A stretch of 64,000 bases of DNA from Idiomarina seosinensis_A (lineage in GTDB: Bacteria; Pseudomonadota; Gammaproteobacteria; Enterobacterales; Alteromonadaceae): the NCBI RefSeq assembly GCF_044797955.1, contig NZ_CP085211.1, positions 1,922,001 to 1,986,000 of the forward strand. Direction: 5' to 3'. How positions within the stretch are numbered: position 1 is the stretch's first letter; every line of letters starts with the position of its first letter. This document shows, in pieces, positions 42,846 through 51,930 of the stretch. The notes under the pieces are model-generated. The model was not told the origin of the DNA and did not search any database. It worked only from the letters and a program-made list of their open reading frames with translations. Both the position numbers and the translations under genes were made by a program.

Positions 42846-44426
42846 ATGAAAAAAAATCTCCCCATAACAAACGTCGAAAAAAGCTTTTCAACACGGGCGA
42901 ATATTCTTTCAACAACGAATTTAAAAGGCCAAATAACCTATATTAATCAGGATTTTATCGACATTAGCGGTTTTACTAAGTCGGAACTTATCGGTAAAAA
43001 TCATCATATTGTCCGGCACCCCGACATGCCTCCACCCGTGTTTAAGATGTTCTGGGATGATTTAAAAGCTGATAAGTCCTGGATGGGAATCGTCAAAAAC
43101 CGCTGTAAAAATGGTGACCACTACTGGGTTGATGCTTACGCAACACCTATCAAGAAGGATGGGAAAACAGAAGAATATCAGTCAGTCCGGCGTAAAGCGA
43201 AACCCGAATACATCGAGCGCGCAAAGAATGTTTATTCTGCGATAAACAATGGAAAAACTCCGTCGGGTATCAAGTCATCTGTGCCCCTGAAAAGAAAGCT
43301 AATGTATGCTTGTCTGGCTGCGCTACTAATTCCTATAGTCAGTTTTCTTATGTCTAATGATGCTGTCATCACTTTGTCCGCTGCGCTTCTTGCAATTGCT
43401 GTAGCCGGGTCTTATGTGGTTTTAGCTTTGAGTCCCATCTTGTCCGCGGTCGATAGCCTCAAAACTATTGCATCAGATAAGGTTGCCCGCTTTGTGTACA
43501 CCGGCCGCTCAGATGAGGCCGGCACAATCCTGCTTGCTATGAAGGCTCTGCAGTCCGAGAACGCGGCGCTTATCGGACGGATCAATGATATGGCGGATAC
43601 ACTTAATAGTAATACCACAAACTTAAGTAGTGCTGTTTCGCAATCTGAAACCGGGACGATGCGTCAGTTTGAGCAAACCGAGCAGGTGGCTACTGCCGTC
43701 GACCAGATGTCAGTGAGTATTTCAACGGTTGCTGACAGCGCCAAAGAAACTTCTTCCGCATCAACCGATGGCTTAGAAAAAGCACAAAATGGTAAAGCAA
43801 TCGTCGACGGTAATGTCGCTGCTATCAGTCAACTCAAAGAGCAGATAAACCATGCCAGCGTGGTAATTAATGATGTTGCTAAGAGCAGCAGTGATATTGA
43901 GAAGATTCTGGATGTAATTTTAAGTATTGCGGACCAAACCAACTTATTGGCTTTAAACGCCGCTATAGAGGCGGCCCGGGCGGGAGAGTCGGGGCGCGGA
44001 TTTGCTGTGGTGGCGGATGAGGTACGCTCACTTGCCAACCGTACACAGGATTCGACTATTGAAATCAGAGGAGTTATTGAAACTCTCCAAAAAGGCGTTA
44101 ACGAATCGGTTGACGTCATGGGCAGAGGGGCGCAAATGGCGCAAACCGGCGTTGAAAAAAGTCAGCAAACAGCTGATTGCCTAGAAGAGATTGTTCAATC
44201 TATCAATAGAATTTCACGGATGAGCGATCAAATTGCCGAAGCAGTCTCGGAGCAAAGCCAAGTTGCCCAGAGCATTGGTGAGAGTGTCGCCACTATTAAG
44301 ACAAGCTCAGAGGAAAATCTCGAGGCAGTCAAGCTCAGCAGCCAAGTTACCGACAGCACGGTGGGTATTACACGCAGGCTTGATCAGTTAACTTCTCAGT
44401 TCTGGGATTCTCAACAGGGTACCTAG
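42846..44426 (+). CDS. PAS-domain methyl-accepting chemotaxis protein (Aer-like)
   Basis: 526 residues. N-terminal PAS domain (about 15-120; YINQDFIDISGFTKSELIGK and HHIVRHPDMPP), membrane hairpin of two hydrophobic segments (about 150-200) and a long cytoplasmic signalling domain with the invariant tip NLLALNAAIEAARAGESGRG. No periplasmic ligand domain, so it senses a cytoplasmic or energy signal as Aer does. No C-terminal NWETF-like pentapeptide. The next gene starts 6 bp later and carries a similar PAS domain. Confidence 0.93.
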   Translation: MKKNLPITNVEKSFSTRANILSTTNLKGQITYINQDFIDISGFTKSELIGKNHHIVRHPDMPPPVFKMFWDDLKADKSWMGIVKNRCKNGDHYWVDAYATPIKKDGKTEEYQSVRRKAKPEYIERAKNVYSAINNGKTPSGIKSSVPLKRKLMYACLAALLIPIVSFLMSNDAVITLSAALLAIAVAGSYVVLALSPILSAVDSLKTIASDKVARFVYTGRSDEAGTILLAMKALQSENAALIGRINDMADTLNSNTTNLSSAVSQSETGTMRQFEQTEQVATAVDQMSVSISTVADSAKETSSASTDGLEKAQNGKAIVDGNVAAISQLKEQINHASVVINDVAKSSSDIEKILDVILSIADQTNLLALNAAIEAARAGESGRGFAVVADEVRSLANRTQDSTIEIRGVIETLQKGVNESVDVMGRGAQMAQTGVEKSQQTADCLEEIVQSINRISRMSDQIAEAVSEQSQVAQSIGESVATIKTSSEENLEAVKLSSQVTDSTVGITRRLDQLTSQFWDSQQGT

Positions 44427-44432
44427 AACACC

Positions 44433-47204
44433 ATGCTGCAACTATCGCACGCGTACCAAGATGAAGCTAACCTTAAGGCTTTCATCGATAAGCATGAACT
44501 TCACAGTAAAACAGGGTTGATACAGGTTTACTCTGGCTGTCCGCAAAAATCGACTGAACCGATGATAAAGTTGCTTGAGCAAGAGCTCGCGAACTTTAAA
44601 ATTATTGGTGTTTCAACCTCTGGCGAGATTTTTGATGGTCAGGCACAAGAAGAGACAATAGTAATCGATTTCCTTGTTACCGAACATAACACTCAAATTC
44701 ATACCATTTACCTTAATGAGCACACTGAGCCCGCTTCGCTTGTTTTAAAAAGCCTTTTAGCTCATCGCAAGCCGGTTTTGGCTATTGTATTTTCTAATGC
44801 GCTTCATTCGAGTCCTGAGCCGTTCCTGAAAGCACTTAATTCTTGCTTTCCTAATATGGTGATTACCGGCGGAAATGCCGGAGACAATGAGCAATTTACG
44901 CGTACTTATGTTTCCTCAGGCTCACAATTTTACGATACAGGATCGGTCTGCGCTTTCCTTTCCGGCGACACTCTGTCCGTTAAGCAACAAGTCTTACTTG
45001 GTTGGGATGCCATCGGACCAACTTTTAAAGTAACGAAAGCAAACGGCAACCACTTGTATTCTCTTGATGAGCTACCAGTAATGGAAGTGTATAAAAAGTA
45101 TATCGGCCCTAATGTCGATATAAACTTCCCTAACAGCGCCATGGAGTTCCCGTTACTTGTAAAGCGTGGTGTTGAGCGCTTACTTCGGGCTCCTGTCGGG
45201 CTGACTGATGATGGCGACATTATCTTTGCCGGCGATTTGCAGGAAGGTGACTTGGTTTCCTTTTCATTTGCTGATCCCGAACAGCTAATCGAAAACTCGC
45301 CAACGCTGGATAACACTGTGGCGCAAGCTATGCTGATGTTTGGGTGTGCGGCAAGAAAATCTTACCTTGGCCCGCTTAATCCGCACGAAGTTAAGCGTAT
45401 AGCCGGACGATCAAAAGGTGCTGGGGCTTTCTTATATGGTGAGTTTTCATCGTCTGGCGCTAATATCCAACTGCATAACCTCAGTCAGACTATTACTTTC
45501 CTGTCTGAGTCCTCGGACGTTTGTATAAAGGCTGTCACATCGCAAGAGAGAAAGGCAGCTAATTCGTTGATGAATCTGGCTCATCTTGCAAGAACTACAG
45601 GTAATGAACTAAACGAGTCGCTCAACTTCTTAAAACAACATCACTTTGCTTTAGATTACAGCGCTATTGTTTCTATGACTAACCCCGAAGGGATAATTAC
45701 CTATGTGAATCGAAAATTTGAGGAGATCAGTGGCTATAGCCGGGATGAGTTACTCGGGCAGACTCACCAAATCATCCGGCATCCAAAAATGCCAGAAAGT
45801 TTATTTAAGAATCTCTGGGAAACCATTACTAATAAAAAACCTTGGCAAGGGGTGATTAGAAATAGGAGAAAAGACGGCAGTTCATACTTCGTCAAAACTG
45901 TTATCGTGCCGATACTGGACGATAATGGCAAGATTGAAAAATTTTTAAGTATCCGAACTGACATTACTGACGTGGTTAATGCAAAAGAAACTATTCAGCA
46001 ACAACAATGCCACCCCCTTACGCACTGCCCCAATCGAATTCGGTTGCTAGATGACCTGAATAGGTCAAAAATCGACTGTGTAGCACTTTATGACGTAAAA
46101 AAATTTAAAGTGCTCAATGACCACTGGGGATTTAAATACGGAGACACTTTAATAAAGGCAATTGTTGCCGGACTTGGTGCAGTAGCAGCACAAAACAACT
46201 GTCGCCTTTATCATATTAACGGAGCTCTTTTTGCTGTAACGCCCCGACAACCTGAATGTTTAGCTGACTTCGAACATAGGGTTATGGAAATTAAATATTT
46301 GGCCGAAGAAAATGATGTCTTGATTGATGACCATCACCATGAAATTAACTTTTCCGTCGGCACCGGGTATTCGTCTAGCCGGCCAGTAGCTTATGCAGAA
46401 AGCGCGCTACTCGAGGCGAAAGACGATTGTTTAGCGCACTCTGTCGTGACACGAAAAGACAGCGAAACCAAATACGACTTTTATTTTTGGCTAAAAGAAA
46501 CAAAGCTTGCGCTGGAAGAAGGACGCATCATTGCGGTTTTTCAGGAAATTCGCGCACTAAAACAACAAACCTCAGGCAAAAAAAAGTATGAAGCCCTTGC
46601 TCGGCTTCAAACAAAAGATGGAAACTTGATTTCGCCGGCACACTTTTTGACTCCGTTGAAAAGTACCCGCTATTATCGCCTGTTCACACGCGTAATTATT
46701 GATACTGCAATCGAACAGTCGATTGATGCGGCTGCTGATATCTGCGTTAACGTCTCGGCGCAGGATCTTTATGACAACGACACAGTAGAATACATCCAGG
46801 CTTCACTATCGCGTAATCGCTCAGCGAGCATTATATTTGAAATTACCGAGTCAGAAGCAATCAAAGACTTTGTTACCGTTGATTCCTTTATTCGGAAAAT
46901 GAGGGCATTAGGTGCGCAAATCGCAATAGATGACTTTGGTAGTGGCTACTCTAATTTTGCCTATTTAATTGAGATTAAACCCGACTTCTTGAAAATTGAC
47001 GGAAGTATTATCAGCAGGATTACAGAAAACGACAATAGTAGGCATGTAACACGGGGGATTGTTGAAATGGCCAAATCCATGGGTATCGCCACGGTGGCGG
47101 AATTCGTCAGCAGTGAACCAATACTAACAGCTGTTCAACAGTGCGGGGTTAACTTCGTCCAGGGATACTATATCGGCAAGCCATCTCCGTTCTTGGATTA
47201 TTAG
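44433..47204 (+). CDS. FIST-PAS-(degenerate GGDEF)-EAL signalling protein
   Basis: 923 residues, soluble. FIST N domain (about 15-220) and FIST C domain (about 225-370), a PAS domain (about 405-520; VNRKFEEISGYSRDELLG), a GGDEF-like domain lacking the GGDEF signature (at the loop the protein reads YHINGALFAV), and an EAL domain (about 690-920). The EAL part keeps YEALARL, NVSAQDL, EITESE, IDDFGSGYSNF, DFLKIDG and QGYYIGKP, so c-di-GMP hydrolysis is likely. FIST domains are proposed sensors of small ligands such as amino acids. Six bases after the chemoreceptor, so probably the same operon. Confidence 0.92.
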   Translation: MLQLSHAYQDEANLKAFIDKHELHSKTGLIQVYSGCPQKSTEPMIKLLEQELANFKIIGVSTSGEIFDGQAQEETIVIDFLVTEHNTQIHTIYLNEHTEPASLVLKSLLAHRKPVLAIVFSNALHSSPEPFLKALNSCFPNMVITGGNAGDNEQFTRTYVSSGSQFYDTGSVCAFLSGDTLSVKQQVLLGWDAIGPTFKVTKANGNHLYSLDELPVMEVYKKYIGPNVDINFPNSAMEFPLLVKRGVERLLRAPVGLTDDGDIIFAGDLQEGDLVSFSFADPEQLIENSPTLDNTVAQAMLMFGCAARKSYLGPLNPHEVKRIAGRSKGAGAFLYGEFSSSGANIQLHNLSQTITFLSESSDVCIKAVTSQERKAANSLMNLAHLARTTGNELNESLNFLKQHHFALDYSAIVSMTNPEGIITYVNRKFEEISGYSRDELLGQTHQIIRHPKMPESLFKNLWETITNKKPWQGVIRNRRKDGSSYFVKTVIVPILDDNGKIEKFLSIRTDITDVVNAKETIQQQQCHPLTHCPNRIRLLDDLNRSKIDCVALYDVKKFKVLNDHWGFKYGDTLIKAIVAGLGAVAAQNNCRLYHINGALFAVTPRQPECLADFEHRVMEIKYLAEENDVLIDDHHHEINFSVGTGYSSSRPVAYAESALLEAKDDCLAHSVVTRKDSETKYDFYFWLKETKLALEEGRIIAVFQEIRALKQQTSGKKKYEALARLQTKDGNLISPAHFLTPLKSTRYYRLFTRVIIDTAIEQSIDAAADICVNVSAQDLYDNDTVEYIQASLSRNRSASIIFEITESEAIKDFVTVDSFIRKMRALGAQIAIDDFGSGYSNFAYLIEIKPDFLKIDGSIISRITENDNSRHVTRGIVEMAKSMGIATVAEFVSSEPILTAVQQCGVNFVQGYYIGKPSPFLDY

Positions 47205-47298
47205 ATAGACAGGTACTAAGCTTAAAAGACTAAATTGGTGCAATCGCAGTTTTGTGCCGGAGAGTTTTAATCCACTTGGTTAAAATACTTGAGCGACT

Positions 47299-47919
47299 AT
47301 GTCTAAATCCAAACAAAAAACTGAGCGTTACAGTGACAAACGCGACTTTCGCAAAACTTCCGAACCTAAAGGTGATGACGTAAATTTTGACTGGGCGAAC
47401 CAACGACCGATATTCGTCATACAAAAACACGATTCATCAACGTTACATTATGATTTTCGTATCGAAGTGAATGGTGTCTTAAAATCCTGGGCGGTACCGA
47501 AGGGACCGTCGACTGATCCTTCTGAAAAACGCCTGGCAGTTCCTACTGAAGACCACCCGCTAAAATATGCCGACTTTGAAGGTACGATTCCCGAGGACGA
47601 ATACGGCGGCGGTACCGTTATGGTTTGGGATCGCGGTAGTTATAAAAATTTAAAAGATGACGATGATGATGAAAGCCAATCGATCGAGGATCAGCTTGAT
47701 GACGGTCATCTTAATATTTGGCTGCAGGGCGAAAAAATTTATGGTGGTTATGCGCTGATTCGAACTGATGGTGGAGATGATGAACGTTGGTTACTGGTTA
47801 AAATGGACGATGATAAGGCCGATGCGCGCCGTAACCCTGTCTCGACAGAGACTAGCTCAGTCAAGAGTGGGCGCTCTCTAAAAGACATTGCCAGACAAGC
47901 GGACGAAGATAATGACTGA
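47299..47919 (+). CDS. LigD-type 3'-phosphoesterase (stand-alone)
   Basis: 206 residues. The phosphoesterase module of bacterial NHEJ LigD: HDSSTLHYDFRIE (metal-binding His-x-His-x-Asp type), WAVPKGPS and PEDEYGGGTVMVWDRGSY. It trims 3' ends for non-homologous end joining. In most bacteria it is fused to ligase and polymerase modules; here it is its own gene, overlapping the ligase start by 8 bp. Confidence 0.92.
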   Translation: MSKSKQKTERYSDKRDFRKTSEPKGDDVNFDWANQRPIFVIQKHDSSTLHYDFRIEVNGVLKSWAVPKGPSTDPSEKRLAVPTEDHPLKYADFEGTIPEDEYGGGTVMVWDRGSYKNLKDDDDDESQSIEDQLDDGHLNIWLQGEKIYGGYALIRTDGGDDERWLLVKMDDDKADARRNPVSTETSSVKSGRSLKDIARQADEDND

Positions 47920-48937
47920 TGTGTTAGCGCGGTTAAGTTCCGATGATCGGGAGGCAGCCAAACGCGAAGACATGCCTGACTGGCTCACGCCTATGAAAGC
48001 AAAACTGACCCACGAGCAGTTTTCTGATCCCGACTGGGTTTACGAGCGCAAACTGGATGGTGAACGAGTGATCGCTTATGTAACCCAGAACGGCGAAGCT
48101 CGTTTATGTTCACGTAATAAAAAGTGCCTGAATAAGAGCTATCCTGAGCTGGAACAAGCACTTGTGGACAACTGTCCTCCGGGAGTTATTGTTGATGGCG
48201 AAGTCGTGGCATTTAATGACGATGACATCAGCGATTTTCAGCTATTGCAGGCGCGCATGAAAGTATCGAATCGCGACGAGGCCAGAGCGAGCAATGTTCA
48301 GGTTTATTTTTACCTTTTCGATTGTCTGTATATTGACGGCCACAACATTACAAACTGCTCGCTGCGGGGGCGAAAGAAATTATTAAAAGAAGCGCTGCAA
48401 TGGACTGATCCACTGCGCTTTACTGCTCACAAAAATGAAGACGGTATCAGCTATTACCACGAGGCTTGTGAAAAAGGCTGGGAAGGTTTAATTGCAAAAC
48501 GTGCCAACGCCCGTTACGCACACAGCCGATCTTCTGACTGGTTAAAGTTTAAGTGTTTAATGCAGCAGGAGTTTGTAATTTGTGGCTTTACTCAACCTGA
48601 GGGTGAGCGAGTAGGTTTTGGCGCTTTGCTGCTTGGCTTTTATCGCAATAAGCAACTGGTGTACGCGGGGGATGTCGGCACAGGTTTTGACGACGCGACG
48701 CTGAAAGAACTCGGCGGGCGGTTAGAATCTATAAGCCGCGAAACCTCTCCTTTTGATAAAAACTCGCCCAGTGGCGATGACATTACCTTTGTAACCCCTA
48801 AGCTGGTCTGCGAAATCGCTTTTACCGAATGGACTCAGAATGATAATTTGCGGCACCCCAGATTCCTGGGGCTTCGCCGCGATAAGAAAGCTTCTAAGGT
48901 GCACAAAGAAACGGAAACGCAGAAAGCGGAATCTTAA
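47912..48937 (+). CDS. LigD-type ATP-dependent DNA ligase (stand-alone)
   Basis: 341 residues from ATG 47912. The nucleotidyl lysine is Lys47 in ERKLDGERVIAY (KxDG motif). VDGEVVAF, CEKGWEGLIAKRANARY and a C-terminal OB-fold region with the CEIAFTEWTQ motif fit the LigD ligase module. It seals strand breaks in NHEJ. It follows the phosphoesterase gene with an 8-bp overlap and precedes the polymerase gene by 14 bp. Confidence 0.93.
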   Translation: MTDVLARLSSDDREAAKREDMPDWLTPMKAKLTHEQFSDPDWVYERKLDGERVIAYVTQNGEARLCSRNKKCLNKSYPELEQALVDNCPPGVIVDGEVVAFNDDDISDFQLLQARMKVSNRDEARASNVQVYFYLFDCLYIDGHNITNCSLRGRKKLLKEALQWTDPLRFTAHKNEDGISYYHEACEKGWEGLIAKRANARYAHSRSSDWLKFKCLMQQEFVICGFTQPEGERVGFGALLLGFYRNKQLVYAGDVGTGFDDATLKELGGRLESISRETSPFDKNSPSGDDITFVTPKLVCEIAFTEWTQNDNLRHPRFLGLRRDKKASKVHKETETQKAES

Positions 48938-48951
48938 ATAGAGGATAAATT

Positions 48952-49881
48952 ATGCAGGTTAACGGTCACGACATTGATGTCTCAAAGCGCGATAAACTAT
49001 TTTTTCCGGAAGCGGAAATCAGTAAAGGCGACATGATCGATTACTATGCAAAAATTGCCGACACCATGATACCGCATATGCAGCATTATGGCGTAAACAT
49101 GGAGCGGTTTCCTGACGGCATAGCCGGCGATAGCTTTTTTAATAAAGATACGCCTGATTACTTTCCCGACTGGATCAAGACCGTCAAAATGGAAAAGCGC
49201 GAAGGCGGGCATTTTTACGCGCCTGTCGTTGATAGCAAAGCAGCCCTGATCTACCTGGCAGATCAGGCTGTCATCACCCCGCACATTTATCTATCACGTA
49301 GGGACAAACTAGAGTATCCAGACAAGATGGTATTTGACCTTGATCCGCCAGAAACCGGCGATAGTGCCAACGCTTTGCGCCAGGCCGCGTTAGATATTCG
49401 TGACTTAATGGCCGAGCTGGACCTCAGCGTCTGGATACAAACTTCCGGTGCCAACGGATTTCACCTGATTATTCCCTTAGATCAAAGCAGCTCATTTGAC
49501 GATACTCGTGAATTTGCCAAAAACTGTGCTTTGACGCTGGTTCGGCGCAAGCCCGAAAACTATACCCTTGAGCAACGAAAAAATAAACGTGGCGATCGTA
49601 TCTTCTTAGATATCTTAAGAAATGCTTACGGAGCGACATCAGTAGCACCCTACGCAGTGCGCGCACAGACAACGGCATCGGTGGCAACGCCTATCGAGTG
49701 GAACGAGCTAGAACAAGGGGCCGAACCACAAAGCTGGACAGTTAAGAGCATACCCCGCCGCCTGGCTCAAAAGCAGGACCCCTGGCAAGGCATCATGCGC
49801 CATGCTTTTTCGTTAACGAGCAGGCAAAGTAAGTTGCAGCAATTACTAGATACGGAGACACCGGCTGACGAGGAAAGCTAG
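48952..49881 (+). CDS. LigD-type primase-polymerase (stand-alone)
   Basis: 309 residues. The archaeo-eukaryotic primase-like polymerase module of LigD: VSKRDKLFFPEA start, MERFPDGI, catalytic acids in KMVFDLDPPETG, and SGANGFHLIIPL. It fills gaps in NHEJ. An in-frame GAGGA site precedes ATG 48952. With the two genes before it, all three LigD activities are present as separate proteins. No Ku gene is seen. Confidence 0.93.
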   Translation: MQVNGHDIDVSKRDKLFFPEAEISKGDMIDYYAKIADTMIPHMQHYGVNMERFPDGIAGDSFFNKDTPDYFPDWIKTVKMEKREGGHFYAPVVDSKAALIYLADQAVITPHIYLSRRDKLEYPDKMVFDLDPPETGDSANALRQAALDIRDLMAELDLSVWIQTSGANGFHLIIPLDQSSSFDDTREFAKNCALTLVRRKPENYTLEQRKNKRGDRIFLDILRNAYGATSVAPYAVRAQTTASVATPIEWNELEQGAEPQSWTVKSIPRRLAQKQDPWQGIMRHAFSLTSRQSKLQQLLDTETPADEES

Positions 49882-49912
49882 TGCATGTTTAAGTTGCTGA
49901 CTGCAGCGTTGC

Positions 49913-50194
49913 TCAGCTATCCCAAGGTTGCTCATTCACTTCTTCGGGCTCGGTTGCTTTGTCGACACTGACTGAGGCAGCTATAATAAAAACGGTAAAC
50001 ACAAGTGACATCACAAATGCCATAACATAATTACCGACTCGCCAGTCGTTTTCTTTACGCACCCCTTTAATGCCAAGGTAAACTTTTAACCCCAGGTAAA
50101 AGGTCAGCAGCAGCATTGGCACAAGCAGCCACAACTTATACTGCTCGACAAACTCGATGATATGGCCCGCAAAACCAACAAACCCATCGCTCAT
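49913..50194 (-). CDS. Small membrane protein, unknown function
   Basis: 93 residues with two hydrophobic segments (about 20-40 and 57-80) and an acidic C-terminus. I recognise no family. It is convergent with the LigD polymerase gene and divergent from the GST gene. Confidence 0.65.
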   Translation of the reverse strand: MSDGFVGFAGHIIEFVEQYKLWLLVPMLLLTFYLGLKVYLGIKGVRKENDWRVGNYVMAFVMSLVFTVFIIAASVSVDKATEPEEVNEQPWDS

Positions 50195-50355
50195 AACTTA
50201 ACCTCCTGTTTTAACATCTACTTATTATGGGATAGCAGTAATTTTTATTTTCGGCAAGATATCGGCTTGTTTCAGCTGATACGAAAAGTTCCTTTAATTC
50301 TAATTAAAGTCAGAGTAAATTGGGGTCAGACACTCAGTAACAAGGCACCGATTAA

Positions 50356-50973
50356 ATGAAACTTTACGAAATGGCAAAAGCCCCTAACCCGCGCCGGGTC
50401 CGCATGTTTCTGGCAGAGAAGGGCTTACTGGACAAAGTTAACCGCATTGAAATTGATCTCGCTAAAGGCGAAAACTTAAGTACCGATTTTAGCGCTAAAA
50501 ATCCGATGCAAAAAGTGCCGGTTTTAGAGCTTGACGATGGTTCCTGTATCAGCGAAACAACCGCAATTTGCCGCTATTTCGAAGAGCATTATCCAGACTC
50601 TCCAAAATTACTCGGCAATGATGCCAACGAAAAGGCCATTATCGAGCAATGGAACCGCTGGGTCGATTTTTATCTTTTCCTGCCGATTGGAATGGGCTTT
50701 CAGCACACCAGTGGGTATTTCAAAGACCGCATGACGCCAATTAAAGAGTGGGGAGAGGTCAACATCGGTGAAGCAATGAAGTTTTTTGACTTCCTTAATA
50801 CGCATCTGAAAGATAAAGACTTTATTGTCTGTGAGCGCCTCACTGCCGCTGACATTAACGCCTTTTGTTCGGTCGACTTTGGCCGGGTAGTCAATTTAAC
50901 GGTGAACGAGTCACACCCTCACCTTAAGCACTGGTACGAGCGGATTAAGTCGCGAGCATCAGCATCAGTTTAA
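50356..50973 (+). CDS. Glutathione S-transferase family protein
   Basis: 205 residues. The thioredoxin-like N-terminal domain (MKLYEMAKAPNPRRVRMFL, NPMQKVPVLELDDGSCISE) and the all-helical C-terminal domain (about 90-200) are present. Substrate unknown; cytoplasmic. It lies 7 bp before the MscS-type channel gene on the same strand. Confidence 0.9.
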   Translation: MKLYEMAKAPNPRRVRMFLAEKGLLDKVNRIEIDLAKGENLSTDFSAKNPMQKVPVLELDDGSCISETTAICRYFEEHYPDSPKLLGNDANEKAIIEQWNRWVDFYLFLPIGMGFQHTSGYFKDRMTPIKEWGEVNIGEAMKFFDFLNTHLKDKDFIVCERLTAADINAFCSVDFGRVVNLTVNESHPHLKHWYERIKSRASASV

Positions 50974-50980
50974 GGTAAAT

Positions 50981-51886
50981 ATGACTATGCAAATGAACTG
51001 GTCTGAACTTACCAATTCAATTGCCACGCTGTGGCAGACCGAGTTATATAAAGCCGGCGACACTCCGATTTATTTATCCCAGGTCATTATCGCGCTTTTT
51101 CTGATCATCATAGGCTTTATTCTGGTGCGCTGGTTAGGGGCTCACTTAGTCAAGCGTGCTCTGCGCTCCAGCGGTGCCTCAGAAAACACAATTTTTGCCT
51201 TTCGGCGGCTTATTTCGTTTTTTGCCTACATCTTGATCGTATTAATTGCCCTGCCCGTTGCCGGCATTCCGATAACGATTTTTGCGGTGCTTGGTGGCGC
51301 GCTGGCTATTGGTGTTGGTTTTGGCGCTCAAAACCTGCTTAACAATCTAATATCCGGCATTATTTTGATTGCTGAACGGCCTATCCGCATTGGTGACATT
51401 GTCGAGCTGGAAAAAGAGCGTGGTCGCGTAGAAGAGATCGGCAATCGCTGCGTACGTATCCGCCGTTACGACGGTGTTCATGTGCTGGTACCTAACAGTT
51501 ATTTTCTGGAACAACGGGTAGTCAACTGGACACTGGTATCTGCCGATATTCGCTCCATGATCACCGTGGGAGTCGCTTATGGGTCTGCGGTTAATAAAGT
51601 ACACGATCTGATGCTTCAGGCAGCACAAGAGCACGAAAAAGTATCGAAAAACTATCCGGTAGAGGTGTTTTTTGATGACTTTGGCGATAACGCACTGACC
51701 TTCAATTTATTTTTTTGGACCAGTGTCCAGCAACCGATGGATATAAGGCGGGTTCAGTCAGACGTGCGCTTTGCCATTGATCGCTTATTTGCTGAAAATG
51801 ACATCGTTATCGCATTTCCTCAAAGGGATGTTCATCTTGATACATCCAGGCCACTGCAGGTTCAAATGACCCAGTCAGGGGAATAA
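50981..51886 (+). CDS. MscS-family mechanosensitive channel
   Basis: 301 residues. Three membrane segments (about 25-55, 67-90 and 93-120), the pore helix and MS_channel beta domain with GGALAIGVGFGAQNLLNNLI and RPIRIGDIVELEKERGRVEE, and a C-terminal cytoplasmic vestibule domain. It releases solutes under hypo-osmotic stress. Several in-frame ATGs occur within the first five codons, so the exact start may vary by a few residues. Confidence 0.92.
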   Translation: MTMQMNWSELTNSIATLWQTELYKAGDTPIYLSQVIIALFLIIIGFILVRWLGAHLVKRALRSSGASENTIFAFRRLISFFAYILIVLIALPVAGIPITIFAVLGGALAIGVGFGAQNLLNNLISGIILIAERPIRIGDIVELEKERGRVEEIGNRCVRIRRYDGVHVLVPNSYFLEQRVVNWTLVSADIRSMITVGVAYGSAVNKVHDLMLQAAQEHEKVSKNYPVEVFFDDFGDNALTFNLFFWTSVQQPMDIRRVQSDVRFAIDRLFAENDIVIAFPQRDVHLDTSRPLQVQMTQSGE

Positions 51887-51910
51887 AAAAGGGGCTCGAT
51901 AAAGAGCCCC
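51885..51910 (-). terminator. Terminator of the TonB receptor gene
   Basis: Minus-strand GGGGCTC, loop TTTATC, GAGCCCC, then T6. It sits just beyond the receptor stop and overlaps the end of the convergent mscS gene by two bases. Confidence 0.8.
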
Positions 51911-51930
51911 ATCAGTACGTCAGTACATTT

